Source of the DNA: an uncultured Oscillospiraceae bacterium
Lineage (GTDB): Bacteria; Bacillota; Clostridia; Oscillospirales; Acutalibacteraceae
Direction of reading: 5' to 3'
Length of the DNA: 64,000 nucleotides
Assembly: GCA_900545655.1 (NCBI GenBank)
Contig: UQZY01000004.1
Location: 1 to 64,000 of the forward strand
The position numbers and the translations under genes are program-made. Each line of letters begins with the position of its first letter. The first letter of the stretch is position 1. Under the pieces are notes generated by a model. It made no database searches and was not told where the DNA came from. It saw nothing but the letters and a program-made list of their open reading frames with translations. Shown here piece by piece: positions 19,401-27,982 of the stretch.

Positions 19401-19902
19401 AGAACGCGGAACAAGTCTCCACAAGTTTATGCAGTATACAAGGTTTGACGTTGCCGAATCGGATATATCCTACGAGCTTAAGCGCCTTGTTGATGAGGAG
19501 TTCCTTTCGGAAAAGGAGGCAAATTCCGTAAACAAGGATAAGATAAGCAGCTTCTTTAAATCCGACATTTACAAGCGAATAAAAAACAGTTCTTCCTTGA
19601 TGAGGGAAAAAAAGTTTGCAATTTTGGTACCTGCCGGTGACTATGACAGTACGCTTCGCGACGACCTTAAAAACGAGCCTATTCTCATACAGGGAATTGC
19701 CGACTGTATATTTGAGGAGGACGGCAAGCTCGTCATTCTGGACTACAAGACAGATAAAACAAAGGACGAAAACGAGCTTATCAATCGCCACAGATTACAG
19801 CTTGAAACATACTCAAGGGCTCTTGAAAAAGCCCTCGGTATACCTGTAAAGGAAGCATACATATATGCCTTTTCTCTGGACAGGGAAATAAAAGTCTTAT
19901 AA
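16414..19902 (+). CDS. addA: AddA subunit of the AddAB helicase-nuclease
   Basis: AddA is the ATP-driven UvrD-like 3'-5' helicase and second nuclease of AddAB. The 1162-residue protein has Walker A (SAAAGSGKTS), Walker B with the QD continuation (LIDEYQDTN), the helicase motif IMSIHKSKGLEF, and the C-terminal nuclease motif VILDYKTDK. The ATG at 16414 follows AAGGTG and begins within the addB 3' end; earlier in-frame codons in addB lack a ribosome binding site. The addBA order and overlap are typical of Firmicutes. Transcription ends at the strong terminator just downstream. Confidence 0.96.
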   Translation: MSERIWTDEQKAAIKNRDGTLIVSAAAGSGKTSVLVERVIRRLIDEENPCDADRLLIVTFTRAATAEMRSRLGSALRTKLKENPDSEHLQKQQMLLPSANIFTIDAFCGNLVRENFDALNIPPDFTMLDEAEGNILKRNAVSSVMDKLYDEKDPDFLNLVELLFAGRDDSSLEDNILALYEYSRAYPSPSAWLDSALKEYDPETPMKDSAMGKIIRDSSAEILDYHHDKLSFMLEELKGIPDFDKLGATSVIENEIQLNRELYSLIDAFKFDEALTKSSTYKFSTWSAKGYEKDPIVIKAKAIRDAHKKELSQDNSPLRKNLIFTDEENKEELTALRPIAKKLIEAVKLFETEFSRLKAEKKALDFSDIELLALKLLVKDPSCDEITRTELAIDLSENYEEILIDEYQDTNKLQDMIFTAISKNGNNLFMVGDVKQSIYGFRQAMPEIFIQKRNTSHNRITLGANFRSRKGVTDFINFTFSQLMSPECGDVDYDENERLVYHASYDDAPEPETEIHIIEPDEKTDSLIAQANFISEYINSKIDSKEAKYKDFAILLRTAAGRANEFEKVLKAHGIPVYTDVGNGFFTTPDVQTVLSLLRVIDNPLHDIPLLSAMLSPIYGFTETEVSRLRVDFPHGSLYSAVLCGEKNGNEKCRFFLDSLRIYRTLCISLPAGEFIRHIYEDTCFPEIVGAMPGGAQRTANLRLFLNYADSYDKTSSYGISGFIRLIDKMIENEIDKAPAGTISENADVVRIMSIHKSKGLEFKYCILADVNKGFNRQELSRNLLLHQTLGIGIKGRDFSSGNTYPTLVHRAIRMASENKLMSEALRVFYVALTRAKEKLVIVGVPNSKMSTLVDKAIIAATGNSLSVSPYAVKHSNTLLDWLLYAIIRHPSAKVFRDQSILPCAVLPSDFEMTCELHTPDEEEVEGSEEQDPISTVNEELVHEIESRIKYVYPYLPLTEISTKRSASKIEENGFSDKFFASSRPEFASKAGLTPAERGTSLHKFMQYTRFDVAESDISYELKRLVDEEFLSEKEANSVNKDKISSFFKSDIYKRIKNSSSLMREKKFAILVPAGDYDSTLRDDLKNEPILIQGIADCIFEEDGKLVILDYKTDKTKDENELINRHRLQLETYSRALEKALGIPVKEAYIYAFSLDREIKVL

Positions 19903-19926
19903 CACAGCTTTATTAAGGGTATAACA

Positions 19927-19967
19927 AAAGAAGCAACCGACAACTTTACGCTGTCGGTTGCTTCTTT
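19927..19967. terminator. Bidirectional terminator between addA and the sensor kinase gene
   Basis: A perfect 16-bp stem (19927-19942 with 19952-19967) with a 9-nt loop has a T-rich stretch on both sides: GCTTTATTTTGTT on the plus strand and TTTTGTTAT on the minus strand. It separates two convergent transcription units. Confidence 0.85.
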
Positions 19968-19989
19968 GCTTTATTTTGTTAATTTGATT

Positions 19990-22599
19990 TTATCCTTTGG
20001 TCTGCGTATCCTGGGGCTCGCCCGTCTCACCCTTGTCCGCCTCTTTTTCGGCTTCATTCGGGTCTATCATACGCGGAATTATTTCTCTGCCGAGAGGAAG
20101 CTTGATTGTAACCTTGAACAAGTCTCCGTCAACGCCTATTCTGAAAACTCCGCCCTGAAGCTCTGTAAGGCTCTTCGCTATGGAGAGTCCGAGACCGGAG
20201 CCCTCAATCTCACTGTTTCTGGACTCATCACCGCGGACAAATCTGTCACAAAGGCGGTCGATATCAAAGTGCATCTCATCCTTTGAAACATTTTTCATTT
20301 CAATAACGGCAAATCTCTCATCCCTTGTAAGGTCGAGATAAACTCGTGTTCCGGGCATCGCATATTTTTTGACATTTGAAAAAAGGTTGTCAATGATTCG
20401 ATAGGTCTTCTGTCCGTCCGCAACAACATATGTCGGCTCATCCGGCACCACGTAGCGCAGGTCGAGACCTTGCTCCTTGAGAGCATCCTCATACTCACCG
20501 AAAACCTGCTCCGTAAGCTCATTCAAGTCTATTTTTGTAAGGTTGAGTTTAAGGTTACCGGAAGACGCCTTCGATGCCTCCACAAGGTCATCAATAAGTA
20601 CCTTCAGACGGGTTGACTTTTCATCAAGCACATTTATGAATTCAATCGCTTTTTCATCTTTTATATTGCAGTGCTTTAAAAGGTCCGTATAAGTGATGAT
20701 GCTTGTCAGAGGTGTTTTAAGGTCATGGGATACATTGGTGATAAGTTCTGTTTTCATACGCTCCGAACGAACGGCCTCATCAAGAGCCTTATCAAGACCA
20801 TCTGTTAAGTTATTTGTCTTTGTCGCAAGCGGTTTAACGGCTTCGGGCATATCCCTTACGTCTATGGTATAGTGGAAATCTCCCGACTCGGCCTTTGCAA
20901 GTGCCGAAAGTACCCTGTCAAGACCGCCTGCAAGTTTACGGATATACACAAACGCCACAATCGACAGGAAAGTAACCAGAGCAACCAAAAACCATACCAT
21001 TATGCTGTTGTAGTCCTGAATCCAGAAAGCCAAAGCAAGTATACATGCCAGGAAAATCGTTAAGATGTAAATATTAAACACCAGAAGGATTCTCTTTTTT
21101 ATGGAATTGTTCGTAAGCCTATCCACACCGGATGTAAACCATTTTTTAATCTTTCTGTAGTTCTTAATGATAACGATATAAATAAGTGTGTTTTTAAAAT
21201 ATACATTGTTCCTTGCCTGCCTGCTTATCGACGAAAGAAGTTCAATCAGAAAGACCGTAGAAATAGACACGACAGCAGTCACCCAGATGCTTGGATTGAA
21301 CTCGTAATTTGTGGATTCAAGGTAGATATAAAACGGCATAAACACAAAGCCGAAAACAAGTAAGAGAGAAAGGACAAGATGTATGCTGTTCGGTATTTTA
21401 TCTATGGGAGCTAAAATTATGTTACCGTCTTCGTCAGCGCGACCCGCTACGTAAACCGCAGCAATGAGTGTAAGTATCCACAATGTAAAGGTAAGACTGA
21501 ATCCTACTGTGTTACGCCTTAAGTTCGTCGAGTCGTTAGTCCATCTCGTAAACAATGTATTATAATTATCACCGGAAACTATGTCTGTCGGCACTATATT
21601 GACATGAATAAAAACATCATACTTGTTCATGTCAAAGTTTCCGAAGCAGTAGTCATAATAGTTTTCCTGGTAGATATACGTAAAAACTCCGTTATCGTCG
21701 ATATAGCACGGCATCGCCCTATCGTTTGTAAAAAGTGAGCGAAGTCCATTACTGTAATAAAAATCTCCGTTTTTTACATATGCGATATAATTGGAGGATT
21801 TCTCGTCATATTTGTTTATCGCATCCTCGATTTCTTTTGCATCCCTGATGTTTGTATACACAAGGTCATTCTCTTTGTTATGGACAAAATAGTTGTAATT
21901 TTTCAGTCCGCCGAGGTAGGTCTTAAGGTTTTGATAGTCAGACTTAAAGGTGGCACGCGCCGATGTAAGCTTTCTCAAATACGACTCCTCTATCGAGGAA
22001 CGTATGCCTTTTTCATCAACAGATACCATATCCAAAGGATAGCCTTTGTAATACTCTCTGCCATTGATATACGTTATCGAGAAATATTCCGAGCCGTTAA
22101 ACGTGGTCATATTTTCATACTGCTCTGCCCTTATCTGGTCATCAGAGCTGAAATTATTCAGGTATGTGCTTTTGTCCTTGCCGGGATAAGTGTAGCGTTC
22201 GTTTTCATAATCGTACTCGTACATACTCTCTATCTCGGCTATTTTGCGGGCATAAATTTCAGTTTGAATCTCATCCTCCATTCTTGAAAGAATAGAGGAT
22301 TCCTGTGCCTTAAAAGAGGTTCCGTTTTCTACAAGCTCATCGTCGACGTAAGTCTCACACAGCTCATAAACCTTTTTTGTGTCCTCCCTTATCTGTTTTG
22401 CAAATTCGGAGTCTCCGTTTCCGAGGACAGAATTCGAAAATCTCGTCGCAAGAACATCATCAATCGAATAATTTTCCTTATAAAAGGATACTATTTTTTC
22501 ACCCTCATAAACGCAGAAGAACAGGGATACAACCGAAATAATGAGAATAAGGATCTTTACACCCGGGCTATTATGAATTTTTGTCGATTTTGTACCCAA
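19990..22599 (-). CDS. Multi-pass membrane sensor histidine kinase
   Basis: The 869-residue kinase has a first membrane helix (residues 14-32), an extracytoplasmic region of about 330 residues, then five further helices (roughly 365-385, 405-428, 437-458, 503-527 and 532-553). A HAMP-like linker, a HisKA domain with the phospho-accepting His625 (NVSHDLKTPLT) and a C-terminal HATPase domain (GSGLGLSIAKSL) follow. The TTG start at 22599 lies inside the regulator gene and uses a GGTGG site; no ATG is available nearby. The 29-nt overlap with the regulator gene makes them a two-component pair. The signal is unknown; several features recall VanS/PhoR-type kinases of clostridia. Confidence 0.92.
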   Translation of the reverse strand: MGTKSTKIHNSPGVKILILIISVVSLFFCVYEGEKIVSFYKENYSIDDVLATRFSNSVLGNGDSEFAKQIREDTKKVYELCETYVDDELVENGTSFKAQESSILSRMEDEIQTEIYARKIAEIESMYEYDYENERYTYPGKDKSTYLNNFSSDDQIRAEQYENMTTFNGSEYFSITYINGREYYKGYPLDMVSVDEKGIRSSIEESYLRKLTSARATFKSDYQNLKTYLGGLKNYNYFVHNKENDLVYTNIRDAKEIEDAINKYDEKSSNYIAYVKNGDFYYSNGLRSLFTNDRAMPCYIDDNGVFTYIYQENYYDYCFGNFDMNKYDVFIHVNIVPTDIVSGDNYNTLFTRWTNDSTNLRRNTVGFSLTFTLWILTLIAAVYVAGRADEDGNIILAPIDKIPNSIHLVLSLLLVFGFVFMPFYIYLESTNYEFNPSIWVTAVVSISTVFLIELLSSISRQARNNVYFKNTLIYIVIIKNYRKIKKWFTSGVDRLTNNSIKKRILLVFNIYILTIFLACILALAFWIQDYNSIMVWFLVALVTFLSIVAFVYIRKLAGGLDRVLSALAKAESGDFHYTIDVRDMPEAVKPLATKTNNLTDGLDKALDEAVRSERMKTELITNVSHDLKTPLTSIITYTDLLKHCNIKDEKAIEFINVLDEKSTRLKVLIDDLVEASKASSGNLKLNLTKIDLNELTEQVFGEYEDALKEQGLDLRYVVPDEPTYVVADGQKTYRIIDNLFSNVKKYAMPGTRVYLDLTRDERFAVIEMKNVSKDEMHFDIDRLCDRFVRGDESRNSEIEGSGLGLSIAKSLTELQGGVFRIGVDGDLFKVTIKLPLGREIIPRMIDPNEAEKEADKGETGEPQDTQTKG

Positions 22600-23263
22600 T
22601 ACCCCACACCACCTTTATGTACTTGGGTTCTTTTGGATTGATTTCAATCTTTTCGCGAATTCTTCTTATGTGTACGGTTACCGTCTTCTCCGTGGCAAAA
22701 GCCTCCTCATGCCAGACGGCCTCGTAAATCTGATTTGTCGAAAGCACGCATCCCATGTTTTCCATAAGATATTCGAGTATCTTATACTCTGTTGCCGTGA
22801 CTTTTATAAGTTCTCCGTCAACGGAAACCGTTTTTGCGCTTTTGTCAATGACAAGCCCTCCGCTCTGAAGTATATTCTCATGCTTTTCCATACTTCCGAG
22901 ATTTGTATATCTTCTTATCTGTGACTTAACTCTTGCCACAAGCTCAAGCGGATTGAACGGCTTTGTAACATAGTCGTCTGCGCCGAATGAGAGTCCTGCA
23001 ATTTTATCCGTGTCCTCAGATTTTGCCGAGAGAAGGATTATGGGAATATTCTTTTTGTCACGAAGCTTCATCGTTGCTGTCATACCGTCCATTTTCGGCA
23101 TCATTATATCGAGAACGATGCAATGAAGCTCCTCCCGCTCCGCAATTTCCAAAGCCTCAATACCGTTTGTGGCACGGAATACATTGTAGCCTTCATTTCT
23201 TAGATAAATCTCTATGGAGTCAAGTATTGCCTTATCATCATCGCAAACCAGTACATTGTACAT
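22571..23263 (-). CDS. OmpR-family response regulator
   Basis: The 230-residue regulator has a receiver domain with the acidic pocket (VCDDD), the phospho-accepting aspartate in VLDIMMPKMDG, and conserved Thr/Ser and Lys (LLSAK, VTKPF). A winged-helix DNA-binding domain (ATEYKILEYLM, TVTVHIRRIREKI) follows. The second ATG (23263) is preferred because GGAGG lies 8 nt upstream; the first ATG (23269) is only 2 nt from it. It is transcribed first and overlaps its cognate kinase gene. An imperfect dyad around 23341-23360, upstream of the gene, could be an autoregulatory site. Confidence 0.94.
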   Translation of the reverse strand: MYNVLVCDDDKAILDSIEIYLRNEGYNVFRATNGIEALEIAEREELHCIVLDIMMPKMDGMTATMKLRDKKNIPIILLSAKSEDTDKIAGLSFGADDYVTKPFNPLELVARVKSQIRRYTNLGSMEKHENILQSGGLVIDKSAKTVSVDGELIKVTATEYKILEYLMENMGCVLSTNQIYEAVWHEEAFATEKTVTVHIRRIREKIEINPKEPKYIKVVWGIGYKIDKNS

Positions 23264-23361
23264 ATTCATTTCCTCCCTGATACTTTGAGTATTATTAAAG
23301 CCTATGCAGATTACGAAATTGGGTATGGGTTTCTTAAAAGTTTATTACGGTAATTACAAAC

Positions 23362-24090
23362 TCAATGCTCAATTATCCTGCCCGTCACCGTATCCGTAAC
23401 TCCGTCAGAAAAGAGCGAATCTACGTCTACAAAATATTTGTCCATGTTGTCAGGCTCAAAATAAACATCTATGGTATGACCGAGAATCTCCTCGCCTAAG
23501 GGGTCCCATACATTGCCGCTTTTGAAACGATGCCGCTCACCTGTTTCCGAAAGATACTCGGTTTCGATGATAAACGGATGTCTCCCGTTTACCGAATAGT
23601 TTTCGTTGTAATCAAAGCCGATAACCTTCGCCTCGATTTTTGTTCCGCTCTCTTTTAACCTGTGATTTTTCCCATTCCTCTTTGCGGATATTATAGAGGG
23701 AACAAGACCGACGGCTGCAAACACTGCCCCGAAAAGAGCCATCATAGCCGTGCCGAAGGTTGTTCCGAACTCGGTTGAAAACTCAAACGGAGAATCCGGA
23801 TTATAATAAACGGTGATATGGTCACCCTCCTTCCAGGAGGACTTGCTCTCATTCGTCACGGATTCGTAGACACTTCCGTTTGCTCTGTACCTTATAACAG
23901 CGTAATAAGTTGTTTCACCGTCACTGTTTTTTCCCTCTTCAAAGCCTATTATTGTGGCGTCTGTTTTTACATATGCAGTCTTTATTTTAATCGAGTTTAT
24001 CCCCATGATTATTGCGGCGATGATACAAAGAATTCCAACCGTCGAAAAAACAATCATGATGACCTTCTCGGACATTGTTTTTGTTTTCAT
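23362..24090 (-). CDS. DUF3592-type membrane protein
   Basis: The 242-residue protein has an N-terminal membrane helix (about residues 9-30) and a second around residues 107-130. Each is followed by a similar beta-rich segment (VKTDATIIGFEEGKNSDG and GTKIEAKVIGFDYNENYS), an internal duplication. Segments such as GDHITVYYNPDSP and IDVYFEPDNMDKYFVD match the DUF3592 pattern. Its function is not known. TGAGGA precedes the ATG. It lies between the methyltransferase and the two-component system, and whether they share a transcript is unclear. Confidence 0.75.
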   Translation of the reverse strand: MKTKTMSEKVIMIVFSTVGILCIIAAIIMGINSIKIKTAYVKTDATIIGFEEGKNSDGETTYYAVIRYRANGSVYESVTNESKSSWKEGDHITVYYNPDSPFEFSTEFGTTFGTAMMALFGAVFAAVGLVPSIISAKRNGKNHRLKESGTKIEAKVIGFDYNENYSVNGRHPFIIETEYLSETGERHRFKSGNVWDPLGEEILGHTIDVYFEPDNMDKYFVDVDSLFSDGVTDTVTGRIIEH

Positions 24091-24132
24091 AATAAATCCT
24101 CACTTTGATATGGTATATCTTATTTTAAAATA

Positions 24133-24756
24133 TCAGTCCTTATACCCTACAACTGAAATCCAGCTGTCCTTTTCATCCGCGGAAATCCGTGAAAATCCGG
24201 CACTTAAAAGAGCCTCTTTAAGGTCATCAGCCGCGTAAATCCGCATGCCCGGAATACGCTTCGTAACTTCGTTTTCGGGATCGTTATCCTCACATACTAT
24301 AAGAAAACAGCCGCGCGGCTTCAGCACGCGGTATACCTCGGCGAAATCATGCGTAAGGTCAGACCAGTAATAAACGGTTTCAAAGGCTGTTGCGAGCGTA
24401 TACGACTCATTTTCAAAAGGAAGGTTGCTTGCAGAGGCTTTGTATATGTTGCAACGCTTGCCAAGGTACCGCCGGAGTCGGCTGCGGCTCATGCTTATAC
24501 TGGTATCCGAGATATCTATTCCGTCCGCACGACCGCGTTTGCACCTCTTAAGAAGGGTTTCGACATTTACACCGCCGCCGCAGCCGATATCCAGCGCATG
24601 CTCATCACTTTTAAAGTCAATATGCGAAAAGCCCCATTTCCACAGCTCAACATGACCCTTATTCATATGACGTATGAACCTGCGCCCGAGAAAGCCGCGC
24701 GGTTTACTTGCGTTGCGGATATACATATCCTTTATACCATTAGGTTGTTTCTTCAC
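24133..24756 (-). CDS. Class I SAM-dependent methyltransferase
   Basis: The 207-residue protein carries the SAM-binding motif I (ALDIGCGGGVNVE), an acidic motif II (GIDISD), and a UbiE-like EVYRVLKPRGCFLIVCEDND segment. The substrate is not apparent; resemblance is to small-molecule or quinone methyltransferases rather than to TrmK, which often follows rpoD in Firmicutes. The start appears to be GTG at 24756 with GGTGAT upstream; the ATG at 24726 has a poorly spaced site. It is separated from rpoD by a terminator, so it likely has its own promoter. Confidence 0.85.
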   Translation of the reverse strand: MKKQPNGIKDMYIRNASKPRGFLGRRFIRHMNKGHVELWKWGFSHIDFKSDEHALDIGCGGGVNVETLLKRCKRGRADGIDISDTSISMSRSRLRRYLGKRCNIYKASASNLPFENESYTLATAFETVYYWSDLTHDFAEVYRVLKPRGCFLIVCEDNDPENEVTKRIPGMRIYAADDLKEALLSAGFSRISADEKDSWISVVGYKD

Positions 24757-24842
24757 AGTTTTATCACCGATTTCGTACTTTTTTCAATATTTATCAATGA
24801 TAAAAATATACCCCTTTGAAGTCGGATTTGTCAAATATGTAA

Positions 24843-24880
24843 AAGGGAAAAGAGGCGGCAAATACCGTCTCTTTTCCCTT
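24843..24880 (-). terminator. Intrinsic terminator downstream of rpoD
   Basis: A 16-bp stem with a single G-T wobble (24843-24858 with 24865-24880) and a 6-nt loop is followed on the minus strand by TTTTACATATTT. It ends the dgt-dnaG-rpoD transcript. Confidence 0.75.
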
Positions 24881-24941
24881 CGAGTTTTCCGCATATAACT
24901 ACTGCCGACAGATTGTTAACACCTGTCATCGGGGATTATAT

Positions 24942-26039
24942 TCAATTAAGGAAATCCTTAAGCTTCTTTGAACGGCTCGGATGACGAAGCTTGCGAAGTG
25001 CTTTTGCTTCAATCTGACGAATTCGCTCACGTGTTACATTGAACTCTTTTCCCACCTCTTCAAGTGTGCGCGGATGTCCGTCCTCAAGACCAAAGCGAAG
25101 TGAAAGAACCTTCTCCTCTCTCGGTGTGAGTGTCTTCAAAACATCTGCAAGCTGTTCTTTAAGAAGAAGCATGGAAGCGGCATCAGCAGGTGCGAGCGCG
25201 TCATCATCCGGAATAAAGTCTCCGAGATGAGAATCCTCCTCCTCACCTATAGGTGTTTCAAGAGAAACAGGCTCCTGAGCTACACGAAGAATTTCACGAA
25301 CCTTTTCTACAGGCATGTCCAGCTCATTCGCAATCTCCTCTGCCGTAGGATCTCTGCCGTTTTTGTGAAGAAGCAAGCTGCTGGTCTTTTTTACCTTGTT
25401 TATGGTTTCAACCATATGAACGGGAATACGTATGGTTCTGGCCTGATCAGCTATTGCACGGGTTATTGCCTGACGTATCCACCATGTTGCATAGGTTGAG
25501 AACTTAAAGCCCTTTGTAAAGTCAAACTTGTCAACCGCTTTTATAAGACCGAGGTTTCCCTCCTGGATGAGGTCAAGGAACTGCATACCTCTTCCGACAT
25601 AACGCTTTGCAATACTTACAACAAGGCGAAGGTTTGACTCTGCAAGCTTTTGCTTTGCAGCCTCATCCCCCTCGGAAATACGGATTGCAAGCTCAATCTC
25701 TTCCTCGGGAGTAAGGAGCGGTACACGTCCTATCTCCTTGAGATAAACCTTTACGGGGTCGTCCATTGCGGCGTTCTTTGAATTGTCAACTGCTCCCATC
25801 TCAACAGCCTTGGGCATCTCAAGGTCAAAGTTAAGAGTTTCAAGAGCAGCGTCGCCAAGATCATCTATGATTTCAATATTGTTCTGTTCAAGGGTTTCAT
25901 AGAGCTTGTCAAGGTCTTCAATATCCATATCCACTTCAACAATAGCGGCATCTATGTCGTTAGTGCTGAGTCGACCCTGTGCCTTACCCTTTTCGATAAG
26001 GGCCTGAATGGATGTTGCTCCGCTCTTTTTTTCGTCCAT
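24942..26039 (-). CDS. rpoD: Primary RNA polymerase sigma factor (sigma-A/RpoD)
   Basis: This 365-residue protein is the housekeeping sigma factor. It has a region 1.1-like N-terminus, region 1.2 ([17 protein letters not shown]), region 2 ([28 protein letters not shown], then [17 protein letters not shown]), region 3 and region 4 ([20 protein letters not shown]). The length matches clostridial RpoD. It follows dnaG as in the classical macromolecular synthesis operon, linking replication priming to transcription. Confidence 0.98.
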   Translation of the reverse strand: MDEKKSGATSIQALIEKGKAQGRLSTNDIDAAIVEVDMDIEDLDKLYETLEQNNIEIIDDLGDAALETLNFDLEMPKAVEMGAVDNSKNAAMDDPVKVYLKEIGRVPLLTPEEEIELAIRISEGDEAAKQKLAESNLRLVVSIAKRYVGRGMQFLDLIQEGNLGLIKAVDKFDFTKGFKFSTYATWWIRQAITRAIADQARTIRIPVHMVETINKVKKTSSLLLHKNGRDPTAEEIANELDMPVEKVREILRVAQEPVSLETPIGEEEDSHLGDFIPDDDALAPADAASMLLLKEQLADVLKTLTPREEKVLSLRFGLEDGHPRTLEEVGKEFNVTRERIRQIEAKALRKLRHPSRSKKLKDFLN

Positions 26040-26092
26040 AATATCTTACTCTCCCTCAATTCGACTCAAAGCGTCAATATGTAACGGATATT

Positions 26093-27856
26093 TTACTCTT
26101 TGCTGCCATTTAAGTCAAATAATTTTAAAAATTCGTCATTGCTTAATTCCGCAGGATTCATTTTTCTTCTGTCCGCCTGCTCTTTTTCGGATTTTATCAC
26201 CTTTATACAGTCGGAAATCTCCTCATAAGTATTGGATAAATACTTTGAACTATTCTGGAGCTTAACAAGCTTACCCATCTCATCGGGATTGAACTCCGAA
26301 GACAGAAAAATGAAATCCACGGATTTTCCGGAGTTTATTCTTCCGGATACAACCGTATAGACACGGCGAAGAAACTCGTCCGTAAAATCCTCCGGTTTAA
26401 GATTTTCGCTTATTTTTTTCAAAAAATCCGGATTTTTCAGCAGTGATGTAACAACCGTTTCCTCGGCCCTTACGGCCTTGATACCGGATGCCGTGCTGCC
26501 TTTATCCGCTCCTTTTGTGTAAGGATCAAGCCCCTTGCGAAGATTCTGAAAATCCATCTTTTTTGTTTGCCTGTTCAGGCGTCTTTCCTCATCCTTCACC
26601 TGAAGAGCTATTGCGTCCTTGGAAACACCCATCTCCTCCGACAATCTTGCGGTATAAACATCTCTCTCAATGGCATTCTGCAGTTTTGCCAGGATTGGCA
26701 CGGCCCGTCTGAGATATTTGATTCGTCCGTCGTCGGAAGAGAGATCCAGTCCCTTTTTACACTCAAGCAATTTATACTCAACTTCATTGGAAGCGCCGTT
26801 CAGGATTGAACGAAAACGCTCCGCACCGAATTTTTTGATGATTTCATCCGGGTCCTTTCCGCCCTGAAGCGTAAGAGGGCTTATGAGAAGTCCCGTTTTT
26901 TCGAATTTTGAAATGGCCTTTTCCATAGCCTCGCGTCCGGCACCGTCACTGTCATAGGAAAGATACACCTTATCACAGTACCTGGAAATAAGTCTCACCT
27001 GTTCGTCCGTAAGAGCAGTCCCCAGACCGGCAATGGCATTTGTAAATCCTGCCTGGTGAAGTGTGATTACGTCCATATACCCCTCGCAGAGTATAAGGCT
27101 GTCCTCTCCCGAATTCTTCGCAAAGTTGAGTGCAAAGACCGCGAGACTCTTTTTATAGACCAACGTATCCGAGGTATTTACATACTTCGGCTTCGAATCG
27201 TCAAGAACCCTTCCTCCGAAGGCTATGATGTTCCCCCTGAGGTCTATGATAGGCGTCATAACTCTGTTGCGGAAGTTATCATAATAGTTGCCTTTTTCAC
27301 TCTTCTTCGCAAGGTTTGCCTCATAGAGCTCAAGCTCCGAAAAGCCTTTTGACTTCATATAACGGATAAGAGTCGACCAGTCATCCGGAGCGTATCCGAG
27401 TCCGAAATGCCTTATTGTGTTCATGGTAAGGCCGCGATTTAGCCAGTAATCAAGACCGACCTTTCCCTGCGGACTCATCATATAATTGTGAAAAAACCGT
27501 GCTGCCTCTTTGTTTATGATAAGCATACGGTGTCTTTTCTTTGAAAGAGTATCATCGTAATTGTCATCCGGCATATGGAGCCCTGCGCGCTCTGCCAAAA
27601 ACTTTACAGCCTCAACATAGTCAAGGTTTTCAATTTCCCGGATAAAGGTTACGGCATCACCGCCCTTACCGCAGCCGAAGCAATAGTATGACTGGGTATC
27701 GGGATAGACGGTAAAGGAAGGAGTTTTCTCGCTGTGAAACGGACAGAGTCCTCTTGAGATACGTCCGCTTTTTTTAAGCCCAACATATGAACCTATCAGG
27801 TCTTCAATATCATTTCTGTCACGAATTTCTTCGAGAAATTCCTCACGGATATTCAC
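26093..27856 (-). CDS. dnaG: DNA primase (DnaG)
   Basis: DnaG makes RNA primers at the replication fork. An N-terminal CHC2 zinc finger (CPFHSEKTPSF, then YYCFGCGKGGD) is followed by the Toprim catalytic core (LILCEGYMDVI, SYDSDGAGREA) and a C-terminal helicase-interaction domain. I prefer the GTG at 27856, giving 587 residues, because the AAAGGAG site directly abuts the ATG at 27865 but is 9 nt from the GTG. It lies between dgt and rpoD. Confidence 0.95.
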   Translation of the reverse strand: MNIREEFLEEIRDRNDIEDLIGSYVGLKKSGRISRGLCPFHSEKTPSFTVYPDTQSYYCFGCGKGGDAVTFIREIENLDYVEAVKFLAERAGLHMPDDNYDDTLSKKRHRMLIINKEAARFFHNYMMSPQGKVGLDYWLNRGLTMNTIRHFGLGYAPDDWSTLIRYMKSKGFSELELYEANLAKKSEKGNYYDNFRNRVMTPIIDLRGNIIAFGGRVLDDSKPKYVNTSDTLVYKKSLAVFALNFAKNSGEDSLILCEGYMDVITLHQAGFTNAIAGLGTALTDEQVRLISRYCDKVYLSYDSDGAGREAMEKAISKFEKTGLLISPLTLQGGKDPDEIIKKFGAERFRSILNGASNEVEYKLLECKKGLDLSSDDGRIKYLRRAVPILAKLQNAIERDVYTARLSEEMGVSKDAIALQVKDEERRLNRQTKKMDFQNLRKGLDPYTKGADKGSTASGIKAVRAEETVVTSLLKNPDFLKKISENLKPEDFTDEFLRRVYTVVSGRINSGKSVDFIFLSSEFNPDEMGKLVKLQNSSKYLSNTYEEISDCIKVIKSEKEQADRRKMNPAELSNDEFLKLFDLNGSKE

Positions 27857-27900
27857 AGACGTCATCTCCTTTCACAATTAACTGAAAAACTTCAAGGGTA

Positions 27901-27972
27901 ATTTAAAACTCACGGTTTGCTTAAAACTTACTGCTTGCTTAAAACTTACTGCTTGCTTAAAACTCGCGGCTT
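27901..27972. repeat. Four tandem 18-bp repeats between dgt and dnaG
   Basis: The unit GCTTAAAACTTACTGCTT is present twice exactly (27919-27936 and 27937-27954) and is flanked by diverged copies at 27901-27918 and 27955-27972. The minus strand read as codons gives SFKQAV repeats with no stop, but there is no start codon, so it is not called coding. Confidence 0.85.
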
Positions 27973-27982
27973 AAAGGAATTT

